From positions 56,526,769 to 56,590,768 of the forward strand of contig CM023538.1 of the NCBI GenBank assembly GCA_013350335.1: a stretch of 64,000 nucleotides of DNA. The letters run 5' to 3'. The translations under genes were made by a program, and so were the position numbers. This document shows positions 1 to 11,300 of the stretch, in pieces; position 1 is the first letter of the stretch; each line of letters begins with the position of its first letter. A model generated the notes under the pieces. It did no database searches, was not told the DNA's origin, and worked only from the letters and a program-made list of their open reading frames with translations. This stretch comes from Chimonanthus salicifolius. Lineage: Eukaryota > Streptophyta > Magnoliopsida > Laurales > Calycanthaceae.

Positions 1-1349
1 ACATGGCATTTACTGTGTATTTCATTGAGGAAACAGTAGCAGCAGTCGTTTGATTCTGAGCGCCAACTGGGCAAAACCAGACAGTATTTGAACTGCAGTC
101 TGTGTCATTCACTTGGATACGTAGTAAGTCACCATTGTAGGGTCATCTCTCACTGATCATTTTAACTTATTGAAGCAGGAAATTAAAAAGAAAAATGGGC
201 AAATGATTGTCAGAGTTCTTTTGCTGATTGTCAGGTTGATATAGAAGCTCTGCTTGAGATAAACGGTGGGTTGTAGTAATATTGGGACGAAACGATTTTC
301 ACTCTACACATAAACAACAATATTGAAAATAAAGCATAATGGATTTAGTATGAACCCATGGATGTATAGAAAGAAAATCACGTAAATCTCTGTATTGTAC
401 ATTGATTCTCTATATTTGATTTTCTCCCTTCTGTCTCAAAGATAAGAAATCGATGAAGAGACGGTTCTGAACTTCGTTACAGTTTTTGCTCAACCCTCTC
501 TTACAAAAAAGAAAATATTATATACTACTCTGGTTGGGATTTACAAATGGTGCAATATGAAAATTACAAAATTACACTCCAATAAAACAGGACTTGACCT
601 GCAGCAATGCAGATCAGATCAACACTACATATCTGATAATCCGGTTTCACAAAATGTAACAAGTAAATATAATTTGTTCTTTGTTGGATAGATGAGAGCT
701 AATGTCCACATGTTAGCACACATCAATGTGCTAGTTTCTAAAAGAAAAAGATAGTAGCATCAGAGAGAATCAGTTCTTTCATATTCTTGGTACATTAGTG
801 GGTCCTTTGGCCTTTGTGAAAGTCCCAACCACTGCTGGAGTAAAAAATAGTAATAATTGGGTACATCATATGAAGCAATGGCTTGGATTGGTTGAAATAT
901 TCATTCACGAAAGCTTCAACTATGTATTCAGCTTTGATAGATAAAACCAGAGAAATTTCAAGTGCCAAATAAACAAATAATTCTAACTAGTGATTGGATT
1001 GGTGTGACAGCATCATTCAATTGATGCCACAGACATTATGGTATTAAATACAAACCCATCATAGGCCACTGATTGGGGAGGTTATTCGTTAGTGCTTAAG
1101 ATTTGAAATGGCTTTTAGGGTTTGGAAGAACCTTGGGGTCAAGCTTGGGTCATAGAATAAGGTTTTAATGTTTCTATATCAAATCACCACATCTATTAGT
1201 AAAAAGAAAGATTTTAGGGTTTCTTGCAATTGTTTCATTACTAGAGACCTTTGGCTATTTTGATAGCTTTGATCACTATTATGGGTATTATTTGTGTTTA
1301 TTAAGAATTTTGTCAATGATGAAACATGTTGGTGGCTATTGAGAAAAGG
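1..1349. other. intergenic, no gene seen
   Basis: AT-rich sequence with only short random open frames. I see no conserved protein, RNA gene or element with clear ends. It could include distal flanking sequence of a gene to the left, but nothing supports that directly. Confidence 0.5.
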
Positions 1350-1720
1350 GTGTCTTTCACAAATTAATCTGATATGGGACTTTTTTATTTCATATCTATC
1401 CTCACGTGCAGCTGCAACCTACATTGCACACGAAACCTGCTCTGATATAATGTTAGAAAACCATGTCTTGATAACATTCTTGATGTAGAACTCACTCTAA
1501 AAAACTAGTCATTAATAGAAGGGTGTTTCATGCACACGAAGCCTGCTCTAATACAATATTAGAAAATCATTTCTTGATAACATTTTTGATGTAGAACTCA
1601 CTCTAAAAAACTAGTCATTGATAGAAGGGTATCTCAAGTGTTATATAGAGTCATTGATTTCACAAATTAACCGATATGAGACTTTTTGTCACTTCACAAA
1701 ACACAAAAATTAGACCTTTT
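1350..1720 (-). repeat. degenerate TRIM-like LTR remnant with internal tandem duplication
   Basis: A unit of about 106 bp (from about 1425) is repeated directly from 1531. Each copy has a GCTCTGATA-type stretch followed by TGTTAGAA or ATATTAGAA, then a block ending in ACTAGTCATTRATAGAAGGG. The order resembles the intact TRIM at 5677-6039: a reversed initiator-Met primer site, then TGTTAG, then an ACTAG block, then a CGATRTGAGAC block. The primer-site part is degraded (TGATATAA instead of TGATACCA). I read it as an old relative of that element; no target-site duplication (TSD) was found. Confidence 0.45.
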
Positions 1721-2525
1721 ATCCTGTCTATGCATCTAGTGCCACAACTCCAAGTTAGATCACCATAGACATGTGACAAGTCATCAATAAATATCAACAA
1801 TTTTTTCATCATCATCATCATTTATGTTAGAGTTCTATCTATTTAAGATAAGTTTTTTTTAGCTCGTCTTCATTTAATTCTATCATAAATCATTCACTCA
1901 AATACCCAACTATTTAATACATCTTTGTTTTTCACTTCTTTCAATATTTTCAGTAGTCTATCTCTTTTCCTTTTATCTATAAATTGTAGCTTCTCAACTC
2001 TATATATCAGTACTGCACTTGGTCTTTTACTCAAATGACTAAGTCACCTAAAATAAGTTTCTCTCATTTTGTTATTTGTTTGGCTATTTTTAAACTATTG
2101 TGAATGGCATTTCTTTTTCTTTAATAAATTTATAGCATGTAAAAATCAGTGATGCTCAAAGGCTGCTGACCCCATTTTAAGATTACAGAATATATGAGAG
2201 CAAAATAGTTTTAATCTTTAGTGCTGGAGTCAAGTTGGCTTCATCTTTCATAAACTTCAACCCGTCCACAGTCACTTGATTAGTCTCTATGATTTATTAT
2301 ATGTTATATGAAAGATCTCATTCAGCTTTGAGTTCCACCTTTCCTTGATTAGCTGAGAGACTATAAAAGATTACTCCTCTAAAACTACCATTCCATATAA
2401 TTCACACAACTTTAAAACTCAAAGTATAATGAATAGTTTTGATGAAATTCTGCGTTATAATTCTCATATATATAGATACTTTTCTCCATCAAATGGTGAG
2501 GCCATATAAATTAGAATATAATTAA

Positions 2526-2678
2526 CCCTTACGGCTTGGCTAGGTGGTCAAAACCCGCTCTTTTTTGCGTCAACACAAGGAGATCCACTCCTTATTTTTC
2601 TACACCCAACATGTGTTGACTGGAAGATTTACACGTGCCTAAAAAATTAGTTTGGTGAGACATATAGATACCTTTTGT
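2526..2678 (+). mobile_element. SINE-like element, copy 1
   Basis: Near the left end, GGCTTGGCTAGGTGG (2533-2547) resembles a tRNA-type Pol III box A. The right two thirds align by eye with the minus-strand copies at 6670-6815 and 41450-41600: CAACACA, then CATGTGT, then GATTTACACGTGCC, then ATTAG, then GATACC. The three copies have diverged substantially. It runs directly into the GGGTY repeat at 2679. No TSD was identified. Confidence 0.5.
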
Positions 2679-2960
2679 CTAGGGGTGAAACTCGGATCGG
2701 GTCTGGCTGGATTTCAATAAATCTAATTCAACTCACGTCAAACCTGACCCGACCCGACTTGACTCAACTCAAGTGCTATTTTATAACTTGGTGTACTCGG
2801 GGCGGGTCAGGTTGAGAAATTTAAAAGCAACCCGGCCAGACCCAAATTTCATGCCGGTTTATTTTTTCTCAATCCGATCCAACTCGAGATATACAAAAAC
2901 ATAATCCAAACCCATTGATTTTTGTATCAGATTAAAACCCAACCCAAATTTCATCCCTAG
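2679..2960 (-). repeat. GGGTY-rich dispersed repeat with short inverted ends
   Basis: It starts CTAGGGGTGAAACTC and ends TTTCATCCCTAG, so the ends are inverted copies of each other. The interior is rich in CGGGTC, GGGTTGAGAAATTTAAAA and ACCCGACC blocks. Related copies lie at 26114-26400, 26505-26650, 43508-43583 joined to 55471-55730, 56640-56869 and 56870-57150. Open frames here (for example 2859-3187, minus) are repeat sequence, not genes. Confidence 0.6.
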
Positions 2961-5676
2961 CTTCGTCTTTAAAAAAAGACTGGAATAGAATTCTTTTATT
3001 TTCCTTTCTTCTTTTGTTGCTTGGGATGGTGGAAGCTCTGATATTTCTTTTGCACTTCTCTCTCTCTTGCTTCCAAGAATAAAATCTTTGGAATCAAATT
3101 TTTCCAAGTCTTCATGTGTTGACTGGTCCAGAGTCTAGTAAAGGAGAGGGTTGCGTTAGATTTACAATCAAGTGTAAAATCATACAAAGATATACTTTCA
3201 ACAACAATAGTAAAATCTTCACAGTGAAATTTTTATAGATTGGATGAGATTTTAGTGATTAGAATGAATCTTTCAATTACTCTAATGGAAATAAAGACTG
3301 AAAAGTTTGATCATTTATTCCATAGACTTTCTTCATTGAATTTGGATCCTAATCACTTTAAGAGTGCAATATTTGATGCATGGTATATCCTCTATGAAGT
3401 TCCTCCATGAATAGTTTAGGATAATTTTGTTTTCCTCATTTATATTATTTTTAGATATTTATTAATTGAAATTGAAGATTAGAAAATTCAATTCATAAAT
3501 AATTAAAATTTTCAATTTAAGTGTTGGTTAGACTCTTAGAGTAGGACTAAATATTTTTCTATGTTTAATATGTTAAGTGATAGTTTTAAGTGATCGTCAA
3601 ATTAATCTTAATTATTTTTCATTCAACAGTTCTGATTAGCAAGGAAAAAATGAAAAAAATCATTTAAAATTTAGGGAAATAGAAGAAAAAAAATATTTGA
3701 TTTGATGAGTTGGAAAGATTTATCTCATCCTTCTCATATTAGTATTAAAAGAAGAAAAAATCATAAAAAAAATAGACTACAAAGGAAAAGATATTTTATG
3801 ATTGAATTTATTGAGTCGGAAGGATTTGAATAACTCTTTTCTTGTTATTATCTAAAAATAAAATAAATTCAGAAAAAACAAAAATAGAAAAAAAAATATT
3901 TTAGATTTGGTAATTTGAAGGTTTGACTGGTCTCAACACAAAAGTGAAAATATTAATTTAACAAAAATACCAAAATATTTGGAAAAAAATAGTTAATATA
4001 GAAAAACCAGCGAGAGGCACGCGTTTTGCACGAGAAACATTAATCAAATTTTTATGATGAATATTTTTTCCTTCAATTCACAAACTTCCATACAGTTTTT
4101 TTTTCATTTTTAGATGCTAATGTAGAAATTTTCAGCCATATTCGTCAAAATCATCGAACTTAATCATAAAATTCCTTTTCTATTTCTTAGTCAATTTTTG
4201 CATATTTTTTTTTTTTAATATAATGATATGATTAAGTTGAACCAAATCCTTCTAAGCCAATAAATCCCATCTTCAAATCTCTTTTCCTATCTTTTAGCTT
4301 CTTTTGGATGATTTTTTTGTGGTCAAGATTTACTTGACTGTCAAACGGGCCTAAAACACCTAAAAATAAGCCTATATGGTAGCAATATGAGTTAGGGCCT
4401 GATCCTTCATGTTTGGGCTTCCAAGGTCCACATTTGAGGGTCCATTTGCTAGGGTTAAGCTGAAGTGAGAAGAAGAAGAGAGAAGAGGGGATTGATCTCC
4501 ACAAGTACATGAAGATCAATGAAGTTTGCCCAAGCCTATGTTTAGATTAATGATGTATTTTTTTTTATTTTCTTTATTTCCGCCGTGATATAATAAAGCC
4601 ACGTGGCAAAATCTAATTCATAGCAAGTTTTCCTTAGATCCATAGATGTAGGATCTCCATGGGAAAATTTAAGAGTGTGGATCTTAAATTCTTCTTTTTT
4701 GTTGCTAGATCCATTTTATGCTCACCTTGGACATCTTTAAATTGATGATAGGGTCAATCACTGTAAGCACAATTGAATTTGAGTCAATAATATTCAAGCA
4801 AAGCTTGCTTCAGTCTCTTCAAAGTTTAGTGAGTTTGGTTCTTTTGATTTTCAATTGAATTTTATGTTGAATTAATTTTTCATTTGTAGTATGGTTTGTG
4901 AATTTTGCATTTAATTTTGATTTCATAATTACTTGCATTCGACCATATGATATTTGAATTTAATTTCATAATTCAATTGAATTTTTTATTTCATTAGTGA
5001 ATTTTGCATGGTGATAATTTTCCTAGTGAGATTTTGAGTCTGATTCCATTTTCTATGAGTGAACTTGGTTTGGATAATCTATCAGAGCTTCGGATTCTCT
5101 CCTAACACGAGCCGTTTTGATATTAAAAGTTTTAATTAATTAGTATATAATTAGACTTTTATATAAATATTTGTTTATTTATTAGTTACTTTAATTAGAA
5201 AAATAACTTAATAGATAATCCGACATGGACAGCATTTGGTAAAAGCCCAACAAGAGGGCTCTTCACATCAAACCCTTGGGATGCGGACATGGAGATCCAA
5301 GTCAGCCAAAGTCAAGTTAGTGCTCTTCTAGCTCAACTAACAGCAAGTTATCATTGCAAATACACGTTGGTTAAATGGCCTGATGATGTGCCTCTATTCC
5401 ATAATGACTTAGGCATCAAAGGCCCAATTGATCCAAGTGAAGATGACGAGGGTGAATTTGATGAAATTGAAGAATTTTCTCTCCAATTCATTTGAAGATC
5501 GATGCATACAAGAGAGGACCTTCCAACAGTTCTAATGTACACAATCACCTAAATATGAGCTTATATGAGTGTGTTATACGTCAAGACATGTTTGAACATA
5601 AGTTGGACCTTAAAAGCTCACTTGGAGGCCCATATGTTGCATGCAAGCCGAAGTACCGAATTTCACCTGCTATGAC
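2961..5676. other. AT-rich intergenic stretch, no supported gene
   Basis: Long A/T tracts dominate to about 5200. An open frame on the minus strand at 4232-4519 and one on the plus strand at 5289-5495 have no recognisable domain. The stretch 5220-5670 is more complex and could be a decayed gene or element fragment, but I could not identify it. Confidence 0.4.
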
Positions 5677-6039
5677 TGTTAGGACTGGACTTCGAGCCTA
5701 AAAAAATAGTCTAATAGGTGGAATGATCTAGTCTCATATAACTCTTTAAATTTCTCCTCTCACAGCCGATGTGGAGTCGTTCGCAACCCCAACAACCCCC
5801 CCACCCCCCCACCCCCTCTAACAAGGCTCTCCGGTGGATAGAATATCACCAACCATCCCATTCGGCTGGGGGATTCTTGAGTCCACATTGTGTGGCTTGG
5901 GCCCTGACTTTGATACCATTTGTTAGGACTGAACTTTCAACTCAAAAGACTAGCTTGATAAGTGGAGTGATCCAATCCCATATAACTCTTTAAATTTCCT
6001 CTCTTAAAACCGATGTGAGACTTGTTCACAACCCCAACA
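5677..6039 (-). mobile_element. complete TRIM (terminal-repeat retrotransposon in miniature)
   Basis: Two direct repeats, 5677-5794 and 5921-6039 (118 and 119 bp), begin TGTTAGGACTG and end CCCCAACA. ATGAC lies on both sides (5672-5676 and 6040-6044), a perfect 5-bp target-site duplication. Read on the minus strand, the first LTR ends in CCTAACA, followed two bases later by TGGTATCA, the 3' end complement of initiator-Met tRNA used as primer site. The internal 126 bp ends in a long G-rich polypurine tract before the second LTR. There is no coding capacity, so it must have been mobilised in trans. Confidence 0.9.
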
Positions 6040-6044
6040 ATGAC

Positions 6045-6669
6045 ATGTCAATTATATATGGGATACTAGCTGATGATTATGATGATGATGCCATGTCAAT
6101 GCCTAATCACATTCTATGTCATATGCCACATGGAAGAATCTTTTCAAACCCTTCGGGCTCATGGAGCAAGAGGGACCATTTTCAAGATTAGAAATCATCA
6201 ATTTAGAAGGCCAGTCTTTTGTGTGGGTGAAATTTGGTTCAAATTGAAGAGGATTTGGAGCTCAAAGCAAAAAACAATCTTTTGCAATATTTGTGATGCA
6301 AATACGTGCTTCTCACTAATGTTTTTGATGTTCAAACATATATTTTGTACTGAATGTAACTATTAAAGAAGATTAATGATAAAAGTGAATCTCGAGTAGC
6401 ACATAAAGAAGCTAATTGTCATGAACTAGTCTAAACGATAGCTTTGTAAATATGTATTCCTGCAAGATCATATAAAAAATAGGTCGAAGACACGGTCAGA
6501 CTCGACTCAGGGTGAATTAGGTCAACTGAATAGAATGTTGAGTAGAGCAACTCATTATGTCTGAGCCAACTCAGCCCTGACTCAGTTTTCATTGAAGCCT
6601 AATAAAAATTAAAACACATGACACATGAATTTCACCATATTTAAATATATATATGACTTTTTGTGTATC
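6045..6669. other. intergenic, no gene seen
   Basis: No recognisable coding or element structure. An open frame at 6073-6366 has no domain and A/T-driven composition. Confidence 0.4.
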
Positions 6670-6815
6670 TTTTTTTTTTAAGACTAAAGTATTCAGTCAT
6701 CTTACCTGACTAATCTTTGAAGTATGTGTAAACATTCCAATCCACACATACCAAGTACAGAACAATGAAGAGTAGTCCTTTTTGTGCCGAGGGAGATTTG
6801 ATCTTAAGTCTTCTC
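6670..6815 (-). mobile_element. SINE-like element, copy 2
   Basis: In minus orientation it ends in an A-rich tail (a poly-T run on the plus strand near 6670-6679). The block GATCAAATC (plus 6795-6803 reversed) fits the Pol III box B pattern GWTCRANNC. The body matches copies 1 and 3. The 5' end is uncertain because no box A was found on this copy. Confidence 0.5.
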
Positions 6816-8310
6816 AGAAAGAAGAGTGGATTTTGAAAGTAATCTTGCCCTCTCGCCAAATGACTAAAGATGGTGTCTACAATACACCAATGCCAATTCG
6901 CCAATTTTTTTTAAATTTGGCTGTGATACCTTTATCATATTCTCAGTTAAAAATTTTGGTCGAAATTTAAAATTTCAGCAGGAATTTATTGATATAGATC
7001 CGAGCAGAAACACAAATATCAACAATATCATCCCTTCTCCAGAAGAAAACTTTATAGGCCATAATTGGGTCAGATTTCAGACGAAATTTTGGCAAATTTC
7101 AGCCCCATTTCAGCCAATGTGACTCATTTACAAATTTCAACCAATATAGGTGATGTGGCCAGAAAATCGGCCTAAGATTTTTTCACTCCCTCTAAGACAG
7201 AAAAATTGAATTCAACTGAACTTGTTACTCAGATCCAACTCAATACCACCCCACTGGTGAGACTGTTGAGAAAGATCCTTCTCACTTAATCTCCAACAAA
7301 ATCGGCGGCAGAGTTTCTCCTTGCAATGAGCAAGCTCAGAGCTCTTCTCACTGGACAAGGGGAGGAGAGGTCTTACTACATTGAAGGAGACTCATCTGCT
7401 AAATGTGGGCCGCAATTACCCGGTAGCGAAAATGATTATAATTGAAGGAGACTCCTTTGGCTGTGTCAAAACATTCACAAACTCTTTAACTGATTCTTCT
7501 ATTACTTTCCAACATGACAAAAAATTATCTAACCTTTCTGTTGAACTAAATAATAATAATAATATTGACATTGTCACTTAATTATTGGGTGCAAAACTAG
7601 TGCATGAATTTTCTATTGCTTCTATTTTTACATCTGATATTCATTTAAATAAATTGAAAGAAGCATACTTAAAAAAGAAACCCATGTTTTGGGATTGGCT
7701 GAGTCATAACAGAACTGTAAAATACAACCTATGGTTTGATAGCTGTTTAAATCATTGTTTGGAAACTCAAACTCGACTCGTAATCTTATCGAGTTGAGAA
7801 CTCGGTCAAGTTTTTAGAAATCATTGAAAAAACAGAGAAAAATCACTCAACCCGAAATCCTATCAGTTAAGCTACTCGGACTGACTTGCCCTAGCTATTT
7901 CAAGTATTTGAACAATGGTTTGAGACAGCCATGAGAAGTCATCAGCAAGGCAGAAGGCCAGAAACAGGTGTCTAGACAGCACAAGAAAAGATGAAACCAG
8001 AATTTTTACTGCAACTAGAAACTCAAGCCTTACAAGTAGGAAAGGTTAGACCAAATCAAATCAAGTAATTGTTCAAGTATACATCTGCAAGTATTTCACT
8101 GTACAAATGTACAAGTGCAAGTTCAGTTCCATTAACAGTATGTAAGGGAGGTAAAAACACATCAGCAGCCAAGGGAACAGAAGATCTCACTCTGTATTGC
8201 TTGTAATCTCTTCAGCGAATGAGATGGACTAGGAAGAGAGCTTTACGATTTTGTATACGTCCTCGAAAGTCAGTGGTATGGTCAAAACAACATCTTGCAT
8301 TTCATCTTGA
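6816..8310. other. 3' flank of the PHS1-like gene, no other gene seen
   Basis: AT-rich DNA downstream of the stop codon of the minus-strand gene at 8311. Open frames at 7381-7581 and 7585-7797 are low complexity and have no domain. The 3' untranslated region of the gene presumably lies in the right-hand part. Confidence 0.4.
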
Positions 8311-11300
8311 TTAAAGTGTGAACCCGCCTCCTAGGTCGGCAATGACCTTCTCCACCTTCATCACCATTTCTGTTATGGATAAAAACAAGCATTAAAGAAA
8401 TGAAACAAACGCAAATTGTTTTATATGAAACTAATAATAATAACTTTGATGACAATGACGACAACAATGACAAAGATGACATGCTGTGATTGACTTCCAT
8501 CAATCAGGAAAAGTCAATCATACTTATCATACTAAATCAATAGATAGTTTGGGGATATCTTCAAGGTGACAGTGCCTAGCTTGTCTGCCAAAATCACACC
8601 CCAGACGAGTAGAAAATAGTTCTCTCAATGAAATGCCTTGACTCCACCCATTTTAATAGAGATCCATGCCCTCAACCAATGAGAGAATACATGGATTACT
8701 ATTAGAGAGGTATTAATGGGCTGTGGACAAAAAGTGTAGCCTTTCATGAAAAATGCAAGGATATCTCAGTCAAGCTGACCAAAGGTCGGTAACTGGGTGC
8801 TTTAGAAGTTATCATTTTCCTTTAAACAGTTATCCAACCATATTAATACAAGATGAATAAGAGCTCGAAGCTAATGGATATTGATCTTGGAAGAAAAGTA
8901 TAATAAGCTTATCATGCCCAGCTCTGGTTTTCCCACATCACTACAAAAACTACCACGAATACATAAACAAAACACCAATGCCTTGATGCATATCCAAACA
9001 GGTAAATGACAGTCATGACACTCCCATGGGCCGGGGGCTGGAGAGAGAGAGAGAGAGAGTAGATAGAAATCCACATACCTTGAAAAGAAGAATCCAGCAA
9101 GTATCTCTGCGACCAAAAGACAACAGGTACATTACCTCAGCAATAGTAATTAGTTTTTTTAACATACTAAGAGAATGAGAAAGAATACCGAAATTTGGGA
9201 TTTAAGATCAACTTCCTCAGGTGCCTTTGGTGGCTCTGCAATATTTAATAAGTTAAATTTAATGTCAATCTCAGATCAAGGAACTAAGAAGAGCCAACTC
9301 AATTAAATATAAGAAATAATACATTTCATAGTCAGAATGGGTTCAAATTTCCAAAATTGGTTACTTTCACAAGGAGCACTGAGATAGGGGTGAGAGCCAA
9401 ATATTATTTTGAAAAGAGGATCCCTACTTTTGAGGCTGTAAACTTTCCCACTTTATGAGGTGCAGATCCTTGTTGATTACAATTAGTGGTTCCCTAGGTG
9501 TCAATACAATGGATAACAGAAGGTGTTTGGTCTTCAATTGATCTTATCATCATTTATGGGCACCATCAAGCAACATAGAGGAGCAAAAAAGGAGCATGCC
9601 AAAAAAAGAGATTCGACATCTATGATAAATGCAAACTCTCCATATAAACACCTAATTTTTTTTGCTGGAGTATTTTCTCAGGCCCATTTATGATCAATCC
9701 AAACCCTTCAAAAACATGCATTCCAATTGATTATCAAATTCCTAATTGATAGCCATCCCAATCTTATGGAATGTTGGGTTGTATTATCTTTAAAAGGGAG
9801 TAATAGGAATAGTGGATTGCGTTTAGATGAGAACTTGGGAAATTTTCCTTGGCTATGTTTAGATGAAAAGAACTCAACGCAAAGTGTTCTACTTCAGTAG
9901 AACTCAGGGAAGTCCTTTACTTAGAAGTCCCCCTAGAGAGCCTCCAATAGGAGAACATGTTATTCAGCAGAGCCGGTGGGTGATTGTCAACTTCTCCTAG
10001 TCAAGAACTTCTACTTTCTATGGGCTCCACTTTCTCCTTAGATTGATAGTCCATATAGAACCTTAGGGTACATTTGGATTGGGAGAAAGCAAAAGAAAGT
10101 AGGGTGATGCGGTGCCATCCTGCTCTGTTTTTTCTTTACTTGTTATTTTTATTTTAGTTTGTTTTAAGTAAGGGCATTTTAAGTAAGGGTAGTTTGGTAA
10201 ATTTTGTTTATTTTATTTTAAGCAATGTTAGTCCTTATATAAAGCTATGTAGCCCTTTTGGGCAAGGGACGATGAAAGAAATAAAATCCAGTTTTACGGA
10301 AATCCTTGGCGAGAAGCTTGGCTTGATTTTGGCGTGAAGCCCTCTCCTCCGATCTCCAGGTACTCTTCCTCTCTTCCTCTCCTCTTCTTATCTCTTCTCT
10401 TCTTCTTCCCTTTTATTTTTTTCTTGGTTTACTCAAACCCAAACCACCCATCCCTACCCCTACCGTACCCTTCCAGGACACCTGCTATTTGCTGCATCCA
10501 TTACTACCATCTGCTGTGTCGCCATCCCTTCCTTGAGTCCTACCCGACATCGCCACCCCTCCTTGGCCCCTATCCTGTTCTCGATACCCCTCCCTATCCT
10601 CTCACCTTGCTGCCGCAACCCATTTAAGTCCAATAGTGCTGCCAGACCTTGTTTTAAAACCATTTCCTAAGCCAAACAGCCACTGCAGGTCTTTCCCAGA
10701 TCCATTCAGCCATCGTTAGCCCTTTCCAAACCATACAGCCCTCACAAAGCCTTAACCCAGCCCCTACTTGTCTTGAATCCACATATTCCAACCTTGTGTT
10801 AACAGACCTTTGTCATTCTTAATTACCAAACTGCCACTAGTCTTTTATACCCATCTAAATCCTATTTCAGTCCTAATTGGATGTGGTTCTAAGTGCGTGT
10901 AAGATCTGATAAGCCCTTTTATTCTGAAAGGTCTTCTATTTTGAGCTATAACTATATTTGGGTTGTGATTTTATTACTTACATTGAATCCTCTGAAATTT
11001 ATTGATTATTTGTTGTAGATTTTATTATTTCAATTGTTATTATTAATTTCAATTTTAAATTCAGCCTCATATTAGTTTCTTGTTACGGCATTTAGGCATT
11101 TAGGGTCACCTTTAGGGTCACTTTTTGTCTTGTCCTGCGTCATAGGGTTTCTCCTTGAGTATCCTATTTGGTAATTTCTTGGCAGTAGTAGTATTGGGAT
11201 GATATCATACCACATCATCACCTTATCCTACTTGAAAGAGATGGCTTCTACCATCTCAATGGGAGAAACCATTTTGCATACTTTCAACTAACAATTTTGT

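Noticed and set aside
4232..4519. 95-codon minus-strand frame
   Set aside because: No domain, no splice partners and AT-rich surroundings.
5289..5701. possible small gene (68- and 69-codon frames)
   Set aside because: There are no domains, and the second frame runs into the TRIM LTR. Too weak to call a gene, though the stretch may be an old gene fragment.
10334..10627. Pro/Ser/Leu-rich 97-codon open frame
   Set aside because: It is low-complexity pyrimidine-rich DNA inside a transposon-like interval, with no domain.
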